DNA of 34,037 nt. It comes from Myxococcales bacterium. GTDB taxonomy: Bacteria; Myxococcota; UBA727; JABDBI01. The notes under the pieces are model-generated. The model saw only the letters and a program-made list of their open reading frames with translations, made no database searches and was not told where the DNA came from. This document shows positions 27,985-34,037 of this stretch, one piece after another (the first letter of the stretch is position 1; each line of letters opens with the position of its first letter). The stretch spans positions 1 through 34,037 of the forward strand of contig JAHFEE010000004.1 of assembly GCA_023248655.1 (NCBI GenBank). The letters run 5' to 3'. The position numbers and the translations under genes are program-made.

Positions 27985-30537
27985 ATGCAAATTAACGAAA
28001 TGACAGCACGACTAAGAGAGGCACTTGAAATTGCTAAAAATTTATGCTCTCTCAATAAGCAGCAACAACTTTCTCTTCTTCATTTACTTCAAGCTTTAAT
28101 GAGTCAGCAAAATACTTTAATTTCAAGTATATTTTCAAGTATAGGAATAGATACAAAAAAACTTTCAGTGGATCTTAAGCTCCAAATTGACAACGAGCCT
28201 AAAGTTCTAGGTCAAGAATTTGCAAATGTTTACATAGCACCTAGTGTATCAAAAGTATTAGACCGGGCATCAATAATTGCACAGAGATTAGGTGATAATT
28301 TTATCTCAGTAGAAGCAACCTTGCTTGCCCTAAGTGAAACGGGAATAACTAAAATAATACTAGAACGCAACGGAATAACCAGCAAGGATATAGAAAATGC
28401 TATTTTGAAATTACGCAATGGGGCAAGGGTTGTTGATGAATTTCCTGAATCCAAAACAGACACATTAAACAAATATACAAGAAGTCTTACAAAAGATGCG
28501 CGTAATGGAAAATTGGACCCCGTAATAGGAAGAGATGATGAAATTCGAAGGACTATGCAGGTCTTAAGCAGAAGATCAAAGAATAATCCAGTGCTCATCG
28601 GTGAGCCGGGAGTTGGGAAAACAGCAATAGTTGAGGGAATTGCTCTTAGAATTGCTCACGATGATGTGCCGGAAACATTAAAAGAAAAGGAATTAATTTG
28701 TTTAGACCTTGGTGCATTAATTGCTGGGACAAAGTACAGAGGGGAATTTGAAGACAGGTTAAAAGCCCTTTTGAGGGAACTGCAGAACGGAGAAGATAAA
28801 TATATTCTGATTATCGATGAATTACATATGCTTGTTGGGGCTGGTGGATCTGACGGGAGCATAGATGCCAGTAATATGTTGAAACCTGCACTAGCAAGAG
28901 GTGAGCTGCGCTGCATTGGGGCAACAACATTAGGCGAATATCAAAAATATATAGAAAAAGATTCAGCTCTAGAACGTCGTTTCCAGCCAGTTTACGTAAC
29001 TCAGCCAAGTGTAGAAGATGCAATAAGCATACTGAGAGGGTTAAAGGAACGTTACGAATCACACCACGGAATAAGGATAACAGATGGAGCTATTGTTTCC
29101 GCTTGCACGCTTTCAAATAGATATATAACCGGTCGTCAATTGCCGGATAAGGCAATCGATTTAATGGACGAAGCGGCAAGTGCTTTAAAAATGCAAATAG
29201 AATCATCCCCAATTCAATTGGATGAAATAGAACGTTTAATAACTCGTTTAGAGGTAGCGCGTCAGGCACTTATACGTGAAAACGACACTCAAAGTAAACA
29301 GCATCTAAAAGAAGTTGAGACGGAAATTTCTAAAAAGAAAGAAGAAGCAAGAAAGCTCAAGGATCAATGGTTCAAGGAAAAAAAACGTTTATTGGAAAGA
29401 AAAAACACACAAATCCTAATTGAAAAAATAAAATACGAAATTGAAGCTGAGCAACGTAAGGGTGATTTTGAGCATGCCGCAAGGCTTCAATATGGGGATT
29501 TGTTTGATTTAGAAAAAAAATTAAAAGAATCTTCAAGTAATACATTGCCAAGTTTTTTAAGAGAAGAAGTAACAGAAGAAGATATTGCCGACATAGTATC
29601 AAAATGGACCGGCATTCCAGTTAAAAAAATGCTAGAAACAGAAACAGATAAGCTTTTAAAAATGGAAAAACGCCTCGGGGAACGTGTTGTTGGTCAGCAA
29701 GAGGCTATCTTGGCGGTAAGTAATTCTATAAGAAGAAGCAGGACAGGTCTTTCTGATGAAAAAAAACCACTTGGAAGTTTTTTCTTTTTAGGGCCAACCG
29801 GAGTAGGAAAAACAGAACTTGCGCGCGCATTGGCCGAATTTCTCTTTGATGATGAAGGTGCGATGATTCGTTTAGACATGTCTGAATATATGGAGAAGCA
29901 TACGGTATCTAGATTTATAGGAGCTCCGCCAGGATATGTGGGGTACGAGGAAGGTGGGCAATTAACTGAAGCAATCAGAAGAAGACCTTATTCAGTTATT
30001 TTGTTAGATGAAATAGAAAAAGCAAATCCGGAAATATGTAATGTTCTTTTGCAATTATTGGATGAGGGTCGTCTTACTGATGGTCAAGGAAGAATTGTTG
30101 ATTTTAGAAATACAATCATATTGATGACCAGCAATATAGGAAGTCAATATCTCCTAGAGGGGATAACACAAATTGCACAAGAGCAAGTTTTTAGAGAATT
30201 AAAAAATAATTTCAAACCTGAATTTCTAAACCGAATAGATGAAATTATCATGTTTCACGGTTTAAGTAAGCAAGATCTCAAATTCATTATCGATATTCAG
30301 TTGGGCATGGCCGAAAAACGTCTTAGTTATAGAGATCTAAAATTGCAAATTTCTGAAGATGTCAAATTTGCGTTGATAGAATTCGGTTATGATCAAACTT
30401 ATGGGGCAAGACCTTTAAAGCGTGCAATACAACACAAAATATTGGACCCAATAGCAAAACATTTGCTGGATGGCAAGTATGTCAATGGAAGTACAATAAA
30501 AATTACGTTAGTTAATGGAGTGATCACTTGCAACTGA
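27985..30537 (+). CDS. clpB: ClpB disaggregase
   Basis: Clp N domain, GEPGVGKTAIVEGIA and GPTGVGKTELARALAEFLFDDEGAMIRLDMSEYMEKHTVSRFIGAPPGYVGYEEGGQLTEA, coiled-coil middle domain. Confidence 0.97.
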   Translation: MQINEMTARLREALEIAKNLCSLNKQQQLSLLHLLQALMSQQNTLISSIFSSIGIDTKKLSVDLKLQIDNEPKVLGQEFANVYIAPSVSKVLDRASIIAQRLGDNFISVEATLLALSETGITKIILERNGITSKDIENAILKLRNGARVVDEFPESKTDTLNKYTRSLTKDARNGKLDPVIGRDDEIRRTMQVLSRRSKNNPVLIGEPGVGKTAIVEGIALRIAHDDVPETLKEKELICLDLGALIAGTKYRGEFEDRLKALLRELQNGEDKYILIIDELHMLVGAGGSDGSIDASNMLKPALARGELRCIGATTLGEYQKYIEKDSALERRFQPVYVTQPSVEDAISILRGLKERYESHHGIRITDGAIVSACTLSNRYITGRQLPDKAIDLMDEAASALKMQIESSPIQLDEIERLITRLEVARQALIRENDTQSKQHLKEVETEISKKKEEARKLKDQWFKEKKRLLERKNTQILIEKIKYEIEAEQRKGDFEHAARLQYGDLFDLEKKLKESSSNTLPSFLREEVTEEDIADIVSKWTGIPVKKMLETETDKLLKMEKRLGERVVGQQEAILAVSNSIRRSRTGLSDEKKPLGSFFFLGPTGVGKTELARALAEFLFDDEGAMIRLDMSEYMEKHTVSRFIGAPPGYVGYEEGGQLTEAIRRRPYSVILLDEIEKANPEICNVLLQLLDEGRLTDGQGRIVDFRNTIILMTSNIGSQYLLEGITQIAQEQVFRELKNNFKPEFLNRIDEIIMFHGLSKQDLKFIIDIQLGMAEKRLSYRDLKLQISEDVKFALIEFGYDQTYGARPLKRAIQHKILDPIAKHLLDGKYVNGSTIKITLVNGVITCN

Positions 30538-30597
30538 AATTAAATGTTTTAATGCAAAATCGCAAATTTGGTAATTGATAGTGCATGTGATTAATTT

Positions 30598-30966
30598 TTA
30601 GTTTAAAATTATGAGTGTTTCATTATCCTTTATTAATACTTTATTGTTCCTCGCAAATGATTCTAAATAAGAATCAGAATGAAGCGTGTTCCCATAAAGA
30701 ATTGCAATTTCCTTTTTTAACTCAAACAAATTATCTTCCAATAATTGTGTTTTATGTTCTAGTATTATTTTTTTTGTACAAACATGCAGATAATCTAGCA
30801 AGGTCAAGGAATTAAATGTCACATGTGCGAAAATATAAAAACTTGCAATAAATAGAGATAATATATAATACTGAGGCTTGATGACATTTAGTGCTCTTAA
30901 TAACGGTGTCTTGAGTAATCTTATTACGCCGTAGCATCTTTTTATAGTATTTAATATTCTTAACAC
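30598..30966 (-). CDS. FtsB/DivIC-like septum formation initiator family protein
   Basis: One TM then coiled coil, ENNLFELKKEIAILYGNTLHSDSYLESFARNNKVLIKDNETLIIL pattern; GTG start. Confidence 0.6.
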   Translation of the reverse strand: MLRILNTIKRCYGVIRLLKTPLLRALNVIKPQYYILSLFIASFYIFAHVTFNSLTLLDYLHVCTKKIILEHKTQLLEDNLFELKKEIAILYGNTLHSDSYLESFARNNKVLIKDNETLIILN

Positions 30967-31009
30967 TTAATGTTTTAAATGTGTAATTAAAAGAATGCTT
31001 GTGTTGCTG

Positions 31010-31285
31010 CTAATCTAGATTAATAAATGGCAATAATCCAATAAGTCTTGCTTTTTTTATTGCCTTACTGGCCTTTCTTTGATTTTTGGAAGTAAGCCCC
31101 GATCTTCTTCCTGGAAGAATTCTGCCTTCTTGTGAAATAAACCTTCGCAATATATCTGCATTTTTGTAATCAATTGAAATTCCATTTTGAATAAAAAAAT
31201 CAGCTAAACGTTTTTTTGTTTTTGTTTGGATAATTATATTCTTTTGAGTAGCTAACATATCCTCTGTGATAGAAAAATTTGTCAT
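31010..31285 (-). CDS. rpsR: 30S ribosomal protein S18
   Basis: IDYKNADILRRFISQEGRILPGRRSGLTSKNQRKASKAIKKARLIGLLPF. Confidence 0.96.
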   Translation of the reverse strand: MTNFSITEDMLATQKNIIIQTKTKKRLADFFIQNGISIDYKNADILRRFISQEGRILPGRRSGLTSKNQRKASKAIKKARLIGLLPFINLD

Positions 31286-31341
31286 AGATACCCTTAGTAG
31301 CTGATCTGAAATAATTTGACAAGAGTTTGTATTTTAAACAA

Positions 31342-33732
31342 TTATTCCAATGAATCGATCGACGCCAGTGGTTCAGTTCCTGTGATAAATACTTCTAATG
31401 TAGGTTGCTTTTCATCCGTATTATTAAGATCAACAGAATTTAAGGTTGGTGATAAATTTAAAACTTCATCTTCTTCAAATTCTCTCTCGTCTTCAATATC
31501 GTCAAAATTTCTAATTCTATTGTGCATAAGATCTCCAGTTTTCAAATTAATCAAACGTCGTACAACATCTTGAGGTTGCATAAATTCACGTGCAGGCATG
31601 ACTTTCAGGGCCTTGCTCATTAAATCTTTCCATATTGGAAGAGCGACCGCCGCTCCGTATGAACCTTGTCCCAGTGTGCGATTATCATCAAATCCAATAT
31701 AAACACCAGCAACGAGACTGTGCGAAAAACCAACAAACCAAGCGCTTCGAAAATCATCAGTGGTACCAGTTTTGCCTGCAAGCGGCGCATTGCTAAATCC
31801 AGGCACTTTTCTGTCTCGACGCTTCATGCATCCACGCATTATATCAGTCATAATAAAAGCAGTTCCAGGTTTTATGACATCAAATTTTTGAACTTTTGAT
31901 TCAAACACATTCTTTTTATTTTTAGATAAAATTTTTTCAACAAGTATTGGTTTTCCAATTTTGCCAGCAGATGGAAATATTGAAAACGCGTTAACGTGCA
32001 ATAAAGGTATAACTTCTCCAGTTCCAAGCGCTAAGCTAAAATTTCTTGGCATCTTTGTTTTTTTTGTTACCTGCCCAGCTCTATTGGCTAGATTAATTAC
32101 AGATTGAACTCCTATCTCTTCTATTATTGCCAAACTGCACATATTTGAAGAATTAACCAAACATGCTCTTAGGGAAAAATTTCCATCAAATTTTCCATTA
32201 TCATTTTTCGGTCTCCAATTACGATACACTCTTTGGCGATTTTCAATTAACGTAGAAGATGTCATTATCCCCTTGTCGATTGCTGCTGCATACAAAAATG
32301 GCTTAAACGAAGATCCAGGTTGTCTTCTGGCCTTGGTTGCACGATTGAAATTTGAAGTAGCAAAATCGTATCCACCAACCATAGCAAGAACATTATTATT
32401 TTCTGGATTTATCACAACCACTGATCCATCAACTAATGGTTTTTGTTCTAGTGACAATTCTAAAATTTGATCGTTCTTTTCAATTTTAACTAATACAATA
32501 TCTCCTATTTTAATTATGTTTTTTAATTTTTTAAGTGTTTTGTGCACTTTTGTATTCAGGAAATTAGCCCAATTGATTTTCGATATCGGCAGAATGCCAT
32601 TAACTTCAGAATTTAATTCCACCACAATTTCTTTTTTTGTTTCGGAAATACTTTTTACGACTCCTTCAGTTATGGCTCCAAGTTCCAGTTTTCGATTTGA
32701 TTCCCTAATCTTTTTTGCCATATCAATAGCCTTTTGTTCGGGTAAACGAGCAATTGGGCCTCTGTAGCCTTGTTTTTTATCTAAATTTCTTAACCCTAGT
32801 TTAAGAGCTTCATTTGCGGCAATTTGAATATCCATATTCAAAGTAGTGTATATATTTAAACCATTTCTGCGTAAATTATTGGAACCAAGTTCGCTAATTA
32901 AGAATCTTCTAGTCTCGTTTATAAAATGAGGTGCCTTATTTAAATAAGGATTCAATTTTTTACTTGAAACAATTGGCTCAATTTTTGCATTATCTGCATC
33001 ATGTTGAGAAATAAAACCATGTCTTGCCATCAAACCTAAAATATAATCGCGACGCTGCTTGATTCGATTTGCATCTTTTATCGGATTGATTTTATTTGGA
33101 CTTTTAGGAATTGATGCCAAAGATGCAGCTTGAGATAAATTTAATTCATTAGCTGAAATTCCATAATAGGTCTTGGCGGCTTCTTCTATTCCATAAGCAC
33201 CATTGCCAAAATATATTTGATTTAAATACAAATCTAAAATTTTGCTTTTTGTTAAAATGTTTTCAATTTTTCTAGCTAAAATTAATTCTTTGATTTTACG
33301 TCTATAGGTTCGTTCTCTTGATAACAGAAATGTTTTAGCCGTTTGTTGGGTGATAGTGCTCCCGCCAACTCTTTGACCACCAATTAAACGGTACTTTATT
33401 TCGTACAATATCGCGCGCATAACTCCAAAATAATCTATACCTCTATGCCTATAAAATCCGGCATCCTCTGTTGCAATAAAGGCATTTTTAACATGTTCAG
33501 GAAGAGAATTTGTTGAAATCACTGTTCTTTTTTCAATAGCAAATTCCGCAATAATATTATTAGCTGAATCAAAAACGCGACTTACTTGGTATGGATAATA
33601 ATTTTTAATTAGATCAAGCTTGGGCAACTCGCTTACAATCTTTTGATAAGACTTAAATAAAAGATAAGAAATTGGCGTTAAAGTTATTGATAAGATTAAA
33701 AGGGACAATACAATTGTTTTTTTTATTTTCAC
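31342..33732 (-). CDS. mrcA: Penicillin-binding protein 1A (bifunctional transglycosylase/transpeptidase)
   Basis: FIATEDAGFYRHRGIDYFGVMRA, GGSTITQQTAKTFLLSRERTYRRKIKELILARKIE, RQPGSSFKPFLYAAAID, SSNMCSLAI, GKTGTTDDFRSAWFVGFS. Confidence 0.97.
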   Translation of the reverse strand: MKIKKTIVLSLLILSITLTPISYLLFKSYQKIVSELPKLDLIKNYYPYQVSRVFDSANNIIAEFAIEKRTVISTNSLPEHVKNAFIATEDAGFYRHRGIDYFGVMRAILYEIKYRLIGGQRVGGSTITQQTAKTFLLSRERTYRRKIKELILARKIENILTKSKILDLYLNQIYFGNGAYGIEEAAKTYYGISANELNLSQAASLASIPKSPNKINPIKDANRIKQRRDYILGLMARHGFISQHDADNAKIEPIVSSKKLNPYLNKAPHFINETRRFLISELGSNNLRRNGLNIYTTLNMDIQIAANEALKLGLRNLDKKQGYRGPIARLPEQKAIDMAKKIRESNRKLELGAITEGVVKSISETKKEIVVELNSEVNGILPISKINWANFLNTKVHKTLKKLKNIIKIGDIVLVKIEKNDQILELSLEQKPLVDGSVVVINPENNNVLAMVGGYDFATSNFNRATKARRQPGSSFKPFLYAAAIDKGIMTSSTLIENRQRVYRNWRPKNDNGKFDGNFSLRACLVNSSNMCSLAIIEEIGVQSVINLANRAGQVTKKTKMPRNFSLALGTGEVIPLLHVNAFSIFPSAGKIGKPILVEKILSKNKKNVFESKVQKFDVIKPGTAFIMTDIMRGCMKRRDRKVPGFSNAPLAGKTGTTDDFRSAWFVGFSHSLVAGVYIGFDDNRTLGQGSYGAAVALPIWKDLMSKALKVMPAREFMQPQDVVRRLINLKTGDLMHNRIRNFDDIEDEREFEEDEVLNLSPTLNSVDLNNTDEKQPTLEVFITGTEPLASIDSLE

Positions 33733-34037
33733 AAATCTAATATTAATGAAATAATAATGATATGATCAAGTACCTCAGCTCTAAAAAACGATTAATTTTA
33801 CATATCTTAAAATATCTGCATCAGTTGCAAACAAAATAACCGCACAAGTATTGTGTCTATTTTGGGGCACATTAAAGGTGGAACAGGTTTTTGAAAAGTA
33901 TGATATCGATAAGCATCTACCAATGATCGCAACGCTTATACATATATTTTGACAAAATGTTCATAGAGAATGATTTAGGAAAAATCACCTCTAAGGCAAC
34001 GTATTAGATTGATTATTTTAATAAATTTCTAGAAAAT

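Noticed and set aside
28230-29879. Minus-strand ORFs opposite clpB
   Set aside because: Shadow ORFs complementary to conserved ClpB coding sequence
33785-33952. Open frame upstream of PBP1A: ...KITAQVLCLFWGTLKVEQVFEKYDIDKHLPMIATLIHIF, and an alternative GTG frame VSILGHIKGGTGF resembling a ParA-like KGGTG start
   Set aside because: Short, no good start or SD, at window edge; resemblance to transposase or ParA fragments is too weak to support a call

Overview
This AT-rich 34 kb window is almost entirely dense housekeeping sequence, with no CRISPR array, intact mobile element or recognisable defence or secondary-metabolite locus. Modules, left to right: a SUF Fe-S operon (sufB-C-D-S-U-T, minus strand, sufT cut by the window edge); an ATP-synthase block (AtpZ/I-like, hotdog thioesterase, atpG-A-H-F-F'); menB; tsaE overlapping an initiator tRNA-fMet; an orphan membrane protein; atpD-atpC; murA-prmC with divergent tatA; carD; pyrG; mrp; pheT-pheS-rplT-rpmI-infC; an SNF2 helicase with tsaB; clpB; an ftsB-like gene; rpsR; and PBP1A. 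Remembered similarities (CarD/CdnL C-terminus, MenB, split ATP synthase operon, AUC-initiated infC) hint at a 'deltaproteobacterial-grade' Gram-negative with a compacted genome, but this is inference. The best leads are architectural. (1) Both ATP-synthase b-type genes appear to start at non-canonical AUH codons behind good Shine-Dalgarno sites, alongside infC starting at AUC. (2) The tsaE stop codon lies inside the anticodon loop of tRNA-fMet. (3) prmC and tatA have start codons that overlap head-to-head in a single CATG. (4) A 20-bp hairpin and a 27-bp tandem duplication lie in the carD/pyrG divergent region. (5) MenB and a DHNA-CoA-thioesterase-like hotdog protein flank the ATP synthase block. 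(6) SufD and PheT have lost domains. I found no convincing new multi-gene system.
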